The notes beneath the pieces are model-generated. The model was not told the DNA's origin. It was given only the letters and a program-made list of their open reading frames with translations, and did no database searches. Both the position numbers and the translations under genes were made by a program. From Thermaerobacter sp. PB12/4term (GTDB lineage Bacteria; Bacillota; Sulfobacillia; Thermaerobacterales; Thermaerobacteraceae), in contig NZ_CP048407.1 of the NCBI RefSeq assembly GCF_003403315.2, forward strand, positions 558,001 to 622,000: DNA of 64,000 nt, written 5' to 3'. This document shows positions 8,660-19,205 of the stretch, one piece after another. Numbering within the stretch: position 1 is the stretch's first letter; each line of letters starts with the position of its first letter.

Positions 8660-9681
8660 CGGCGGCACGGCCTGCGGCCGGACAGGCCCTGCCCCGGGTC
8701 ACGGCCACCCGCGATCTGGCGGTGGCTGCCGCCCTGACGGCCTTCCTCATCGCCCTGCCCCTGGCAGGGTGGCAGGGCAACCTGCGGCTGATCTTCACGA
8801 CCCTGCTCTGGACCACCTGCAGCATCGCCTGGAACCTGGTGGGCGGCTTTGCCGGGCAGGTGTCCTTCGGTTTTGCCGTGTTCTACGGCCTGGGGGCCTA
8901 CACCGCCGCGGTGCTGATCACGGCGGGGCACGTCAACCCGTACCTGTCCCTGGCGGGGGCCGCGCTGGTGGCGGCGGCGGCCTCCTTGCTGATCGGCCTG
9001 CCCACCTTCCGCCTGCGGGGGCCCTACTTCGCCATTGCCACCATCGGTGTCAACGAGGCGGTGCGGGTGGTGATGAACAACCTGGAGGCCCTGGGCGCCG
9101 CCAGCGGTTACCGGGTGGACGAGCTGGCCGGCGGAAGGCGGGTGCCCTTCGTCATGGAGCACCACTACCTGACGGCGGTGGTGATCTTTGGCCTGGCGCT
9201 GGTGGTCTCCATCCTGGTGGCCCGCTCCCGCTTCGGCCTGGCCCTGAACGCCATCCGGGACGACGAGGACGCGGCGGCCGACACCGGCATCAACCCCTTC
9301 CTGCACAAGCTGGCGGTTCATGCCCTGGCCGCGGCCCTGGTGGGCGCGGCGGGCGGGGCTTATGCCCGGTATGCGGCCTTCATCGACCCCAGCGGGGTCT
9401 TCAACTTCAACAACAGCGTGTCCATCCTGCTGATGCCGGTGATCGGCGGGCTCGCCACCATCTGGGGACCGGTGATCGGCGGTGCCGTCTACGGCATCGT
9501 GCAGGAAGAACTGGTCGCCCGCTTTGCCCAGATCCACCTGGGCCTGTACGGTGCCCTGCTGATCCTGGTGATCCTCTTTGAACCCGGGGGCGTGGTGGGC
9601 CTGGCCCGGCGAATCTGGAAGGCTCTAGTCCACCGGCGGGCGACCGGCGCTCCGGTGCAGGCTGGGGGGGTGAAGGCATGA
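8656..9681 (+). CDS. livM: Branched-chain amino acid ABC transporter permease LivM
   Basis: The second permease subunit, 341 residues with about nine spans. The family landmarks are WNLVGGFAGQVSFGFAVFYG near residue 56 and LRGPYFAIATIGVNEAVR near residue 120. The cytoplasmic coupling-loop segment RSRFGLALNAIRDDEDAAAD is typical of LivM. The ATG overlaps the livH stop and the gene's stop overlaps the livG start, so livH-livM-livG are translationally coupled. Confidence 0.93.
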   Translation: MTAARPAAGQALPRVTATRDLAVAAALTAFLIALPLAGWQGNLRLIFTTLLWTTCSIAWNLVGGFAGQVSFGFAVFYGLGAYTAAVLITAGHVNPYLSLAGAALVAAAASLLIGLPTFRLRGPYFAIATIGVNEAVRVVMNNLEALGAASGYRVDELAGGRRVPFVMEHHYLTAVVIFGLALVVSILVARSRFGLALNAIRDDEDAAADTGINPFLHKLAVHALAAALVGAAGGAYARYAAFIDPSGVFNFNNSVSILLMPVIGGLATIWGPVIGGAVYGIVQEELVARFAQIHLGLYGALLILVILFEPGGVVGLARRIWKALVHRRATGAPVQAGGVKA

Positions 9682-10554
9682 CGAGCCCGGTCAGGCTGAC
9701 CCGGGAGCCCGGGGCCGCCCGGGGACCGGCGGGATCCGGGGCCGGTCCCGCGCCCGGTGGCGGTGCCGGGCCCGGAGGCGGGAGCAGCGACCAGGCCGGA
9801 GGGCCGGCCCGCGGGGTTCCGGTCCTGGAGGTCAAGGGGCTAAGCCGCTATTTCGGCGGCCTGGCTGCCGTGAAGGACGTCGATCTGGTGGTGCCGGAAG
9901 GGAGCATCTTCGGCCTCATCGGGCCCAACGGGGCGGGGAAGACCACCACCTTCAGCATGATCGCCGGGTCGCTGGTGCCCAGCTCCGGCCGGGTGATCTA
10001 CCGGGGGCGCGATGTCACGCGGCTCAAGGCCTTTCAGCGGGTGCGGCTGGGGATCGCCCGCACCCACCAGATCGTTCGCCCCTTCCGGTCGCTGACGGTG
10101 GTCGAGAACGTGGAGCTGGCCACCCGCTACGGGCGGCGACCGCCCCGCACGGCCACCGAGGCCCGCCGGCGCGCCCTGGAGGTGCTGGAGTTCGTCGGCC
10201 TGGGTGCCCAGGCCGGCCTGCCGGCCGCGGTCTTGCCCGTGGGCCAGCAGAAGCTGCTGGAGCTGGCCCGGGCCCTGGCCACGGCACCGGACCTCCTGCT
10301 GTGCGACGAGATCTGCGGCGGCCTGACCGATGCGGAAACCCGCAACGTCATGGACTTGCTGCGCAGGATCCGGGATGCCGGCACCACGATCCTGTACATC
10401 GAGCACGACATGCGAGCCGTCATGTCGGTGTGCGATCGGATTGCCGTGCTGAACTTCGGAGAGAAGCTGGCCGAGGGAAGTCCGGAGGAGATCCAGCGGA
10501 ACCCGGCGGTGATCGAGGCGTACCTGGGCCGGGCGGCGGTGGAGGTGGAGACCG

Positions 10555-10562
<8 letters not shown>
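9678..10562 (+). CDS. livG: Branched-chain amino acid ABC transporter ATPase LivG
   Basis: An ABC ATPase with Walker A GPNGAGKTT (about residue 80), preceded by a 45-residue Gly/Pro-rich N-terminal extension. Two motifs deviate from usual LivG: the signature region reads LPVGQQKLLE instead of LSGGQQ, and the Walker B segment reads LLLCDEICGGL instead of the usual LLLDEPxAGL. The switch His is in YIEHDMRAV. Overlaps livM upstream and livF downstream. Subunit assignment rests on order and on resemblance of the C-terminal region to LivG. Confidence 0.92.
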
Positions 10563-11298
<736 letters not shown>

Positions 11299-11438
11299 CC
11301 CCCGGGCCGGTGCGGGAAGAGCCCGGGCGCGGTCGTGGCCCGGGCGACCACGGGCGACCAGGACGGCGCCGGCGGCCAGGGCCGGCGCCCAGGGCAAGCG
11401 GGCAGGGCAAGGGATGGGTCGTTCGGGACGGATCCTTG

Positions 11439-11465
11439 CGGGGGCACCCCGGACGGGTGCCCCCG
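11439..11465. terminator. GC hairpin between convergent livF and enoyl-CoA hydratase genes
   Basis: A perfect 11-bp stem, CGGGGGCACCC with GGGTGCCCCCG, and a 5-base loop. There is no T-run on either side, so intrinsic termination is only inferred from position between convergent genes. Confidence 0.5.
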
Positions 11466-11517
11466 TGGCCTTGGGCGAGGGCGGCGGCACCGGCCGGGGA
11501 CGAACGGGACCGGCCCC

Positions 11518-12303
11518 CTAGCGGCCCCGGAACACCGGGGGCCGCCGCTCGACGAAGGAGCGCATCCCCTCCCGGCGGTCGTCGGTGGGGACGCAGGCGG
11601 CGTAGAGCTCCAGTTCCCGCCGCCGGCCCTCTTCCCACCCCAGGGACCGGGTGGCGCGAATGGCCTGCTTGACCTGGCGGACGCTGATGGGGGCGTTGGC
11701 CGCAATCACCCCGGCCAGCTCCAGGGCCCGCGGCACCACCCGCTCGGGTTCGGTCACCTCGGTGACCAGGCCGATCTGCCGGGCCGTCTCCACGTCGATG
11801 ATCTCCCCGGTCATGATCAGCCGGCTGGCCCAGGCTTCGCCCACGACCCGGGGCAGGATCTGGGTGGCGCCGCCGCCCGGCATGATGCCCCGGGTGACCT
11901 CGGGAAGGCCGAAGCGGGCGTCGGCCGCCGCGACGATGAAGTCGCAGTTCAGGGCGATCTCGAACCCGCCGGCCAGGCAGTACCCCCTCACCGCCGCGAT
12001 GACCGGCACGGGCGTCTCCGACACCGCCCGGAACATCCGCTGGAAGACGTGATGCTGGGCGAACCAGGCCTGTTCGTCCAGGGTGGCGCGCTCCTTGAGG
12101 TCGGCACCGGTGCAGAAGGCCCGGTCGCCGGCGCCGCAGAGCACCACCGCCCGCAAGCCATCCTCCCGGCGCAGATCTTCAAAGCAGGCCGCCACGGCTT
12201 CCGCCATGGCGGTGTTGAAGGCGTTGAGCCGGTCCGGGCGGTTCAGCCGCACCAGGGCCACCTCGGGCTGGGGCCACTCCAGCTGGACCAGGGTGTGATC
12301 CAC
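11518..12303 (-). CDS. Enoyl-CoA hydratase/isomerase family protein
   Basis: Crotonase fold, 261 residues, the usual length. The CoA/oxyanion region AVRGYCLAGGFEIALNCDFI carries the first family Glu, and the second is in FGLPEVTRGIMPGGG. The expected reaction is hydration of trans-2-enoyl-CoA in beta-oxidation or a related acyl-CoA pathway. No other beta-oxidation gene is adjacent; upstream lies a cell-wall-type pair on the same strand about 130 bases away. Substrate chain length cannot be told. Confidence 0.88.
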   Translation of the reverse strand: MDHTLVQLEWPQPEVALVRLNRPDRLNAFNTAMAEAVAACFEDLRREDGLRAVVLCGAGDRAFCTGADLKERATLDEQAWFAQHHVFQRMFRAVSETPVPVIAAVRGYCLAGGFEIALNCDFIVAAADARFGLPEVTRGIMPGGGATQILPRVVGEAWASRLIMTGEIIDVETARQIGLVTEVTEPERVVPRALELAGVIAANAPISVRQVKQAIRATRSLGWEEGRRRELELYAACVPTDDRREGMRSFVERRPPVFRGR

Positions 12304-12432
12304 GGCGGTCCACCTCCGTAGGCCGAAAGTTCCATGGACCCGGGCGGCGCCCCTGCCGGCGTCCCTTGGCGGATCCCATCCCGTCCCGTCCCTTGGAGCC
12401 CGGGGCGAGGTGGAACCGGTGCCCCGGCGGCC

Positions 12433-13539
12433 TCATTCCGTTGCACCCGGGGCCGTGGCCCCGCCCCGGCTCCGGCGCAGGGCCCGCAGCAGCCGGCGGC
12501 GGGCAGCGAAGGCGGCGCGGAAGGCCCAGTAGCGGGCGGGGGCGTAGATCCGCTCGAACTCGCCGACGTACTCCACCAGCTCGGCGCCAAAACCCTTCTT
12601 GAACCGGTAGAGGCCGTAGTGGGGGTCGGAAGGGTCCAGGTTGCCCGACACACCGCGGAAGTCGTAGATGCGGCACCCCTCGGCGATGGCCCACTGGATG
12701 GCGGCCCACTGGGCGGCGTGGCTGGGCATCACCTTGCGGGCCTCGTAATCGGTCCCGCCGTACAGGTACCACGCCGTATCGCCGCAGCGGAAGACCATGA
12801 TCCCCGCCACGGGCCGGCCCTGGTGTTCCGCCAGGAAGATGCGGCCATGGCCCGGAACCAGCAGATGGCGCCAGAGCGCCTCGTAGTAGGAGAAGGCGCG
12901 GACGGCAAAGCGTTGCCGGGCCGCCGTCAGCTGCAACAGGCGGTAGAACGCGGCCAGATCCTGCTCGTCCCGGGCGGCCCGGGCCGTCACCCCCTGGCGG
13001 GCGGCGTAGCGGATGTTGTACCGCGTCTTGGACTCGAAGCGGGCCAGGGTTTCTTCCGGGGTCGGCGCCAGTTCCAGGCGCATGACGAAGCGCGGCTGCA
13101 GGGCCTCGAAGGCCGTGGCCTCCGTCCCGCGGCGAAAGCCCAGGCGGGTCAGGAGCTCGACCGCATCGCGCCGTCCGGCGGGGATGTCAGGGTCGACCCG
13201 CAGGACGAAGGCCCGGTGCCGGCGGGCCTCCTCGGCGGCCGCGGCCAGCAGCGACCGGACCGTCTCCTGGTCGGCATAGTCCACGGCGGGTCCCGTGGGG
13301 GCGTAGAACACCGTCCCCAGCCCGGGCAGGCGCCGGGCCAGCACCGTCATGGCACCGGTGACCCGGCCGCCCCGGGTGGCCAGGAAGCGCAAAGGTTCCC
13401 AACCGGTGGCCCGCTTGACCTCGCCCCAGCCCCAGAGCTGCATGAAGTGGGGCTTCCCGGACCCGGCCACCGCCCGGTCGTAGGCCTCCCGGTCCTGGGG
13501 GCCGGCGCGGACCACCTTCAGGCTGGCTGGCTGGTTCAT
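12433..13539 (-). CDS. FemAB/FemX-like peptidoglycan bridge acyltransferase (GNAT-fold)
   Basis: 368 residues. The pattern of the Fem family is visible: an N-terminal GNAT half with HFMQLWGWGEVK, the motif ESKTRYNIRYAARQGV, and a second half with YGGTDYEARKVMPSHAAQWA followed by YDFRGVSG. These proteins use aminoacyl-tRNA to add amino acids to peptidoglycan precursors. The ATG overlaps the stop of the alanine racemase gene (ATGA), which supports a cell-wall role. The amino acid added is unknown. Confidence 0.85.
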   Translation of the reverse strand: MNQPASLKVVRAGPQDREAYDRAVAGSGKPHFMQLWGWGEVKRATGWEPLRFLATRGGRVTGAMTVLARRLPGLGTVFYAPTGPAVDYADQETVRSLLAAAAEEARRHRAFVLRVDPDIPAGRRDAVELLTRLGFRRGTEATAFEALQPRFVMRLELAPTPEETLARFESKTRYNIRYAARQGVTARAARDEQDLAAFYRLLQLTAARQRFAVRAFSYYEALWRHLLVPGHGRIFLAEHQGRPVAGIMVFRCGDTAWYLYGGTDYEARKVMPSHAAQWAAIQWAIAEGCRIYDFRGVSGNLDPSDPHYGLYRFKKGFGAELVEYVGEFERIYAPARYWAFRAAFAARRRLLRALRRSRGGATAPGATE

Positions 13540-15065
13540 CCCATCGTCTCCTCGTCCGGATGCGCCGGGCCGCCGGCCACAGGAGGGGCCACCGCAGCTT
13601 CTGGGCTTACCGCCCCAGCCCCGGGGCTCGCCGCCCCCGTCACCGGCCGGAGTTCCTGCCCGTCCCCGGCACCGGCGGGAGCCTCGGCCGCCGCCGGTGC
13701 GTCCCCGCCTGCGGTTCCCCCCGGCGCGGCCGTTGCGGTCCCGGCCGTGACGCATTCCAGCACCTGGCGCTGGGGCCAGGCCACGGCCACGGGACGCCCG
13801 CCGCGCAGGTACACCACCGGCAGGTGGGCGGGCGCCGTCAGCCGGCTGACCAGCAGCTCCACCTCCTGGCCGGGGGCGAGGGGGAGACCCGTGGCGTCGA
13901 ACAGGCAGTGGTTCATCATGAACTCGCCGCGCAAGGGCACCTCCCGGTGCCCGGCGCGAACCCGCGGGCCGGGGGGTGCGGTGCTGGCGCCCAGCACCTG
14001 GCGGGCCCCCAGGGCGCCCAGCAGCCGGCGGCCCAGGATCACCATGCGGTCGCCCCAGTGGCGGGCTTCCCGGGCGGGGCGCAGGCCGTCGGCCAGCCCC
14101 ACCGGCAACACCGCGACGGGGGTCCCCGGCCGGGCCCACCCGCCGCGGTAGCCGGGGGTCATGTCGCCGGCCCGGTGGACCGCCCATACGCGCACCACCA
14201 GCCGCGACGGGGGCCGCACGGCCAGGCCCGCCCGCCGGGCCGCCCGCGGCGCGTAGCCGTAGAGCAGGTTGCCCACCCGAACCATGTCCAGCTGGGCGTA
14301 AGGGGCCAGGACCAGGAGGTGGCTCTCGGCGCAGTGCACCAGGGGCGGCCGGAGGCCGCGTTCTTCCAGGTCCCGGACCAGCCGCAGGAACCGGTCCAGC
14401 AGGCGCAGGGCCAGGCGGGGCCGGGCAGCCGTGGGCAGGTGGGTGTAAAGCCCCTCGATCCGCACGCCCGGAAGGGAGGCGGCGCCCGCCAGCAGCGGCG
14501 CCACCTGGCCGGGCGCCAGCCCGCCGCGGCCCAGGCCCATGTCCACCTCCAGGTGGACCGCCAGGGGGCGGCCCACTCCCAGCGCAACAGCCCGCTGGGA
14601 CAGGGCATGCAGGGTCGCGGCGTCATGGACCGTGGCCTGCAGGCCTTCCCGCAGCCAGAAGTCCAGCAGGGGTGGCTCCGGCGGCTGAAAGACCAGGATG
14701 GGCGCCGTGATGCCGGACCGCCGCAGGCGCAGGGCGCTTTCCAGGGTAGCGGTGCCCAGGGCGTCGGCGCCGGCGGCCGCGAAGGTGCGGGCGGCCATCT
14801 CCGCGCCCACGCCGTACCCGTCGCCCTTCACCACGGCCAGGAGGCGCGTCCCGGGCTGGAGGAACCGCCGCACGGCGGCCAGATTGGCGGCCAGCATGTC
14901 CAGGTCGACTTCGATGCGTGCCCGGGCCAGGGTCGCCGCCAGTTCGTCCGGCCAGGTGGCCAGCGTGTCCGTCGCAAACAGGCTGGCGATACCCTTGCCG
15001 TCGGAACCGGCGGGTCCGGCGGCAGGCCCCTGGCCGTCGCCGCTGGCCTGGAGATGGTGCTCCAC
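13536..15065 (-). CDS. alr: Alanine racemase
   Basis: A PLP-dependent racemase giving D-alanine for peptidoglycan. The PLP lysine sits in LLAVVKGDGYGVG (family consensus VKADAYGHG). The second domain has the expected ARPGTPVAVLPVGLADGLRP, with the catalytic-Tyr region represented by TPGYRGGWARPG. I chose the GTG at 15065, with AGGAAAGGG eight bases upstream. This gives 509 residues, longer than the usual 370-390 because of about 40 extra N-terminal residues and a 75-residue Ala/Gly/Pro-rich C-terminal tail. Translationally coupled to the FemX-like gene. The divergent Tyr and Lys contexts make another Ala-racemase-fold amino acid racemase possible. Confidence 0.85.
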   Translation of the reverse strand: MEHHLQASGDGQGPAAGPAGSDGKGIASLFATDTLATWPDELAATLARARIEVDLDMLAANLAAVRRFLQPGTRLLAVVKGDGYGVGAEMAARTFAAAGADALGTATLESALRLRRSGITAPILVFQPPEPPLLDFWLREGLQATVHDAATLHALSQRAVALGVGRPLAVHLEVDMGLGRGGLAPGQVAPLLAGAASLPGVRIEGLYTHLPTAARPRLALRLLDRFLRLVRDLEERGLRPPLVHCAESHLLVLAPYAQLDMVRVGNLLYGYAPRAARRAGLAVRPPSRLVVRVWAVHRAGDMTPGYRGGWARPGTPVAVLPVGLADGLRPAREARHWGDRMVILGRRLLGALGARQVLGASTAPPGPRVRAGHREVPLRGEFMMNHCLFDATGLPLAPGQEVELLVSRLTAPAHLPVVYLRGGRPVAVAWPQRQVLECVTAGTATAAPGGTAGGDAPAAAEAPAGAGDGQELRPVTGAASPGAGAVSPEAAVAPPVAGGPAHPDEETMG

Positions 15066-15552
15066 CGTCAACGCCCTTTCCTGCTGCCGCCCGGCCGGCG
15101 GCTGCCGGCCGGGCGGGATCCCGCCGCCTCCCGCCGGGCCGCGGCTGGCCCACGAGCGCCAGGGGACCTTGCCCGGGGCCGTAGGGTTGCCTTGTGGTTC
15201 GCGTCCGGCGGGGCGGGATCCTGTCACCGGCGGTTGTGGCTTTCGTCAGCGGCGGCTTTTCATCAAAAGGCTTCCTGGGGGGCCGGCCTTCCATTCCCGC
15301 TTTCCCGTTCCCCTGCGGAATCCGGCGACCTGCATGGGGCCGCCCCCGTCACCTTCACCGGGATCTGGCAGGCTTTGACCGGGCCGCCGCCGAACCGCAA
15401 CATATCCAAAAAAAGCACCATGGCCCCGGACAGGCAAGCCCCCGCCTCCGGCCACCCTCCGCACCGATCCGGCCGGGTCCGGGCCCATGGTGTCGCCGGG
15501 GCCGGCGGGGCTCGGGGCCGGCCCCGGCTGCGGGCAGGAAAGGAGAAGGGAT
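15066..15552. other. Divergent intergenic region between alr and the M32 carboxypeptidase gene
   Basis: About 490 bases with no convincing gene. A TTGACC at 15375-15380 and an A-rich stretch near 15407-15417 could belong to a rightward promoter, but the spacing is poor. The ribosome binding site of the right-hand gene (AGGAGAAGGG) ends the region. Confidence 0.4.
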
Positions 15553-17136
15553 ATGCCAGAGACGCCGGTGCAGGACGCCACGAGCGGAGTCACCGCAACG
15601 GGCCGGGCGACCGGCTTGGTGCCGCCGGACGCGCCGCCGGCCTACCATCGCCTGCTGGAGCGGCTGGGGCAGGTGAGCGATCTTCACGCGGCGACCACCC
15701 TGCTGAACTGGGACGAGGAGGTCAACATGCCGCCCGGCGGAGCGGCGGCCCGGGCCGAACAGAAGGCCACCCTGAACCGGCTGGCCCACGAGGCCTTTAC
15801 GGCTCCCGAGGTGGGACAGTGGCTGGACGAGCTGGCCGGGTGGGAAGCCCAGCTGGACCCGGAGAGCGACGCCGCCGCCCTCCTGCGGGTTACCCGCCGG
15901 GACTACGAGCGGGCGCGCCGGGTTCCTCCGGACCTGGTGGCCGAACTGGCCCGGGCGTCGTCCCAGGGGTACCAGGCCTGGGTGGAGGCCCGCTCCCAGC
16001 AGCGGTTCGCCGTGTTTGCCCCGGCCCTGGCCCGGCTGCTTGAGCTGCGCCGCCAGATGGCCGACGCCCTGGGCTACCCCGAAGAGCGGTACGACGCCCT
16101 TCTGGAGGGCCACGAGCCGGGCATGCGCACGCGGCAGGTGCGGGAGCTCTTCACCCGCCTCAAGGAAGGCCTGGTCCCGCTGGTCCAGGCCATCGCCGAG
16201 CGGCAGGACCGGGTGCGGGACGACTTCCTCCATGGCGATTACCCCGACGCCGCCCAGTGGGAGCTCACCCTGGAGGCCCTGGAGGCCATCGGCTTCGATT
16301 TCCAGCGGGGACGCCAGGACCGGTCCATCCACCCTTTCACCGCGCCCCTGGCCACCGGCGACGTGCGGCTGACCACCCGCATCAACCCCCGCGTCTTCGG
16401 GCCGGCATTCTTCAGCAGCTTGCACGAGGGCGGCCACGGCTTGTACGAGCAGGGCTTCCCCGCCGCGTGGCACCGGACCCCCCTGGCCGACGGCGCCTCC
16501 TCGGCGGTGCACGAGTCCCAGAGCCGGCTGTGGGAGAACGTGATCGGGCGTTCCCGGGAGTTCTGGCGTTTCTTCTTCCCGCGGGTCCAGGCTCGTTTCC
16601 CGCAGCAGCTGGCCGGCGTGGACGCCGAAGCGATGTACCGGGCGGTCAACCGCTCGCGCCCGTCGCTGATCCGGGTGGACGCCGACGAGGTTACCTATAA
16701 TCTTCACATCATGCTGCGGTTCGAGCTGGAGCTGGCCCTCCTGTCGGGCGACCTGCCCGTGGACGACCTGCCCGGCGCCTGGCGGGAGAAGACGCGGGCC
16801 TACCTGGGCATCGAACCGGCGCACGACGTGGAGGGCGTGCTGCAGGACATCCACTGGTCCTGGGGCGGCTTCGGCTATTTCCCCAGCTATGCCCTGGGCA
16901 ACCTGATCGCCCTGCAGCTCTGGGAGGCGGCCCTGCGGGACGAACCCGGCCTGCCGGAGGAGATCGCCCGCGGGCGGCTGGGCGGCGTCCTGCAATGGAT
17001 GCGGCAGCACGTGCACCGGCACGGCGCCCGGTACGAGCCTCTGGAGCTGGTGCGACGGGTGACGGGTGCCGAGCTCAGCGAGCAGCCCTTCCTGCGCTAC
17101 ATCCGCCGCAAGTACGGAGAGCTCTACGGGCTCTGA
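15553..17136 (+). CDS. Thermostable carboxypeptidase 1 (M32, Taq type)
   Basis: A metallocarboxypeptidase of family M32, 527 residues, near the family's usual 500. The zinc motif HEGGHGLYEQ is near residue 291. The downstream family blocks HESQSRLWENVIGRS (with the third metal ligand Glu) and YNLHIMLRFELE are present, as are DGASSAVHESQ and WSWGGFGYFPSYALG. The ATG is preceded by AGGAGAAGGG. It removes C-terminal residues from peptides and is typical of thermophiles. It leads a short run of genes with a thiamine-binding-type protein and an exporter. Confidence 0.95.
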   Translation: MPETPVQDATSGVTATGRATGLVPPDAPPAYHRLLERLGQVSDLHAATTLLNWDEEVNMPPGGAAARAEQKATLNRLAHEAFTAPEVGQWLDELAGWEAQLDPESDAAALLRVTRRDYERARRVPPDLVAELARASSQGYQAWVEARSQQRFAVFAPALARLLELRRQMADALGYPEERYDALLEGHEPGMRTRQVRELFTRLKEGLVPLVQAIAERQDRVRDDFLHGDYPDAAQWELTLEALEAIGFDFQRGRQDRSIHPFTAPLATGDVRLTTRINPRVFGPAFFSSLHEGGHGLYEQGFPAAWHRTPLADGASSAVHESQSRLWENVIGRSREFWRFFFPRVQARFPQQLAGVDAEAMYRAVNRSRPSLIRVDADEVTYNLHIMLRFELELALLSGDLPVDDLPGAWREKTRAYLGIEPAHDVEGVLQDIHWSWGGFGYFPSYALGNLIALQLWEAALRDEPGLPEEIARGRLGGVLQWMRQHVHRHGARYEPLELVRRVTGAELSEQPFLRYIRRKYGELYGL

Positions 17137-17154
17137 TTCGGGGGAGGTGGAACC

Positions 17155-17499
17155 GTGGCCATCGTAGCCGTCAGCATCGCTCCCGTGGGGGAGGGGGTGA
17201 GCGTCAGCCCCTGGGTGGCCAGGGCACTTGAGGTGCTGGCCGGCCAGGACCGGGTGCGTTACCAGGTGGGGCCCATGTTCACCACCCTGGAGGGCGACCT
17301 GGACGAGATCCTGCGCCTGATCCGGGCCATGCACGAGGCCATGTTCGAGGGCGGGGCCCGGCGGGTGTCCACGGTGATCAAGATCGACGACCGCCGGGAC
17401 CGGGCCCAGACCATGGAAGACAAGGTGGCGGCCGTGGAGCGGCGGCTGGCTGCGACCCAGGGTGAAGGGGCTCCGGGTGCCGGGGCCCGCCCGTCGTGA
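17155..17499 (+). CDS. MTH1187/YkoF-type thiamine-binding protein (UPF0045)
   Basis: A small 114-residue alpha-beta protein with the start AIVAVSIAPVG, then VSPWVARALEVL, YQVGPMFTTLEGDLDEIL and VSTVIKIDDRRD, all characteristic of the MTH1187 family. Members bind thiamine-like ligands as oligomers. The GTG start lies 18 bases after the carboxypeptidase stop with GGGGGAGGTGG upstream. The stop overlaps the next gene's GTG. A Gly/Ala/Pro tail is appended. The physiological ligand is not proven by sequence. Confidence 0.85.
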   Translation: MAIVAVSIAPVGEGVSVSPWVARALEVLAGQDRVRYQVGPMFTTLEGDLDEILRLIRAMHEAMFEGGARRVSTVIKIDDRRDRAQTMEDKVAAVERRLAATQGEGAPGAGARPS

Positions 17500-19187
17500 A
17501 GAACCGGCGGCGCCATCCGGGCCACCCGGGGGCGGCAGGGGGCGCCGGGGTACCGGCGGCGGCCCGCCCGGCCGGCCTGGCCGGGACGCCCGGACCCGCG
17601 GCGCGGGGGGCGGGGCCCGCGGGGGCCGGCGCCGGACCGGCCACGGCCGGTAGCGGTGCGGCTTCCGCCGGTATCGAGGTGCGCACCACCCACAAGGGGC
17701 TCATCTTGGTGGCCCTCATGCTGGCCATGTTCATGACGGCCATCGAGGGGACCATCGTGGCCACGGCGATCCCGTCCATCGTGGCGGACCTGGGGGGCTT
17801 TGCCCGGTTCAGCTGGGTGTTCTCGGCCTTTCTTCTGACCTCGGCGGCGTCGGTGCCCATCTACGGCAAGCTGGCCGACCTGTACGGCCGCAAGCCCGTG
17901 TTCCTGGCCGGCGCCGGCCTGTTCCTCCTGGGTTCGGCGCTGTGCGGAACGGCCAGCACCATCGGCCAGCTGGTGGCCTACCGGGCCCTGCAGGGGCTGG
18001 GTGCCGGGGCGGTGCAGCCCATCACCATGACCATCGTCGGCGACCTCTACCGGCTGGAAGAGCGGGCGCGCATCCAGGGCTACCTGTCCAGCGTGTGGGG
18101 CGTCTCGGCGGTGGTGGGGCCGGCGGCCGGCGGCCTGCTGGTCCAGTATGCCGGCTGGCCGTGGGTGTTCTACATCAACCTGCCCATCGGCCTGCTGGCC
18201 TGCCTGGGCCTGGCGCTGTTCCTGCACGAGCCGCCGCGCCACGGCCGGGTGGCCGTCGACCTGGCCGGTTCCTTCTGGATGGTGGTGGCCGTCTCGGCCC
18301 TGCTGGTCCAGCTGGTGGAGGGAGGCAGCGCCTGGCCCTGGCTCTCGGGGACCACGGCGGCCCTGCTGGCCCTGGCGCTCGGTGCGGGCTGGATGTTCGT
18401 CCGCCAGGAACGGCGGGCGCCCGAGCCCCTGCTGCCCCTGGAACTGCTGGGCCGGCCCGTCATCCGGGCGGGGAACCTGGGCGGGCTGGTGGGCGGGATC
18501 ATCCTGGTGGGGCTTTCGTCCACCGTTCCCACCTTCGTGCAGGGGGTCCTGGGGCGCTCGCCCGTGGTGGCGGGCTTTGCCGTGGCCACCCTGTCCATCG
18601 GCTGGCCCCTGGCGAGCACCATGTCCGGCCGGCTGATGATGCGCTGGGGCTTCCGCGCCACCGCCGTGACGGGATCCCTGTTCGGCATCGCCGGTATGCT
18701 GGTGCTGTGGCTGACCGGCCCCGATGGGTCGCCACTGCAGGTGGCCGCCGGCTGTTTCCTGGTGGGCGTCAGCATGGGGCTGGCCATGACGACCTACATC
18801 GTTTCGATCCAGGAGTCGGTGCCCCGCCATGAGCGGGGCGTGGCCACGGGATCCCAGGCCTTCGCCCGCATGCTGGGCAGTGCCGTGGGCGCCGCCCTGC
18901 TGGGCGGGGTGATCAACACCCGGCTGGAAGGCGCCCTGCTGGCCGCAGGCCAACCCGGCCTGGCCCGGCTGGGGGCCGATGCCGGCAACTGGCTGCTGGA
19001 TCCCCAGCGGCGGGCCGCCCTGGATCCCGCTGCCCTGGAGGCGCTGCGCCAGGCCCTGGCCGGCGCCTTCCGGGCGGCCATGACGGTGGTGCTGGGCCTG
19101 GCGGTGCTGGTCCTGCCCATCACCCGCACCCTGCCCCGGGGGGTCGAACCGGCCGCGGCCGGCCGCTCCCCGGCGGGCGACCGGTGA
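17496..19187 (+). CDS. DHA2-family MFS drug/proton antiporter (EmrB/QacA type, 14 spans)
   Basis: 563 residues with an approximately 65-residue Gly/Ala/Pro-rich cytoplasmic extension before the first span (LILVALMLAMFMTAIEGTIV, which carries the DHA2 motif D1-like region). Motif A is GKLADLYGRKPVF, motif B RALQGLGAGAVQP and motif C region SAVVGPAAGGLL. Fourteen spans are expected. GTG start overlaps the preceding stop (GTGA). Substrates are unknown; family members export hydrophobic drugs or metabolites. Confidence 0.9.
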   Translation: MKNRRRHPGHPGAAGGAGVPAAARPAGLAGTPGPAARGAGPAGAGAGPATAGSGAASAGIEVRTTHKGLILVALMLAMFMTAIEGTIVATAIPSIVADLGGFARFSWVFSAFLLTSAASVPIYGKLADLYGRKPVFLAGAGLFLLGSALCGTASTIGQLVAYRALQGLGAGAVQPITMTIVGDLYRLEERARIQGYLSSVWGVSAVVGPAAGGLLVQYAGWPWVFYINLPIGLLACLGLALFLHEPPRHGRVAVDLAGSFWMVVAVSALLVQLVEGGSAWPWLSGTTAALLALALGAGWMFVRQERRAPEPLLPLELLGRPVIRAGNLGGLVGGIILVGLSSTVPTFVQGVLGRSPVVAGFAVATLSIGWPLASTMSGRLMMRWGFRATAVTGSLFGIAGMLVLWLTGPDGSPLQVAAGCFLVGVSMGLAMTTYIVSIQESVPRHERGVATGSQAFARMLGSAVGAALLGGVINTRLEGALLAAGQPGLARLGADAGNWLLDPQRRAALDPAALEALRQALAGAFRAAMTVVLGLAVLVLPITRTLPRGVEPAAAGRSPAGDR

Positions 19188-19205
19188 CGGCGGTGGCCGC
19201 CGCTG

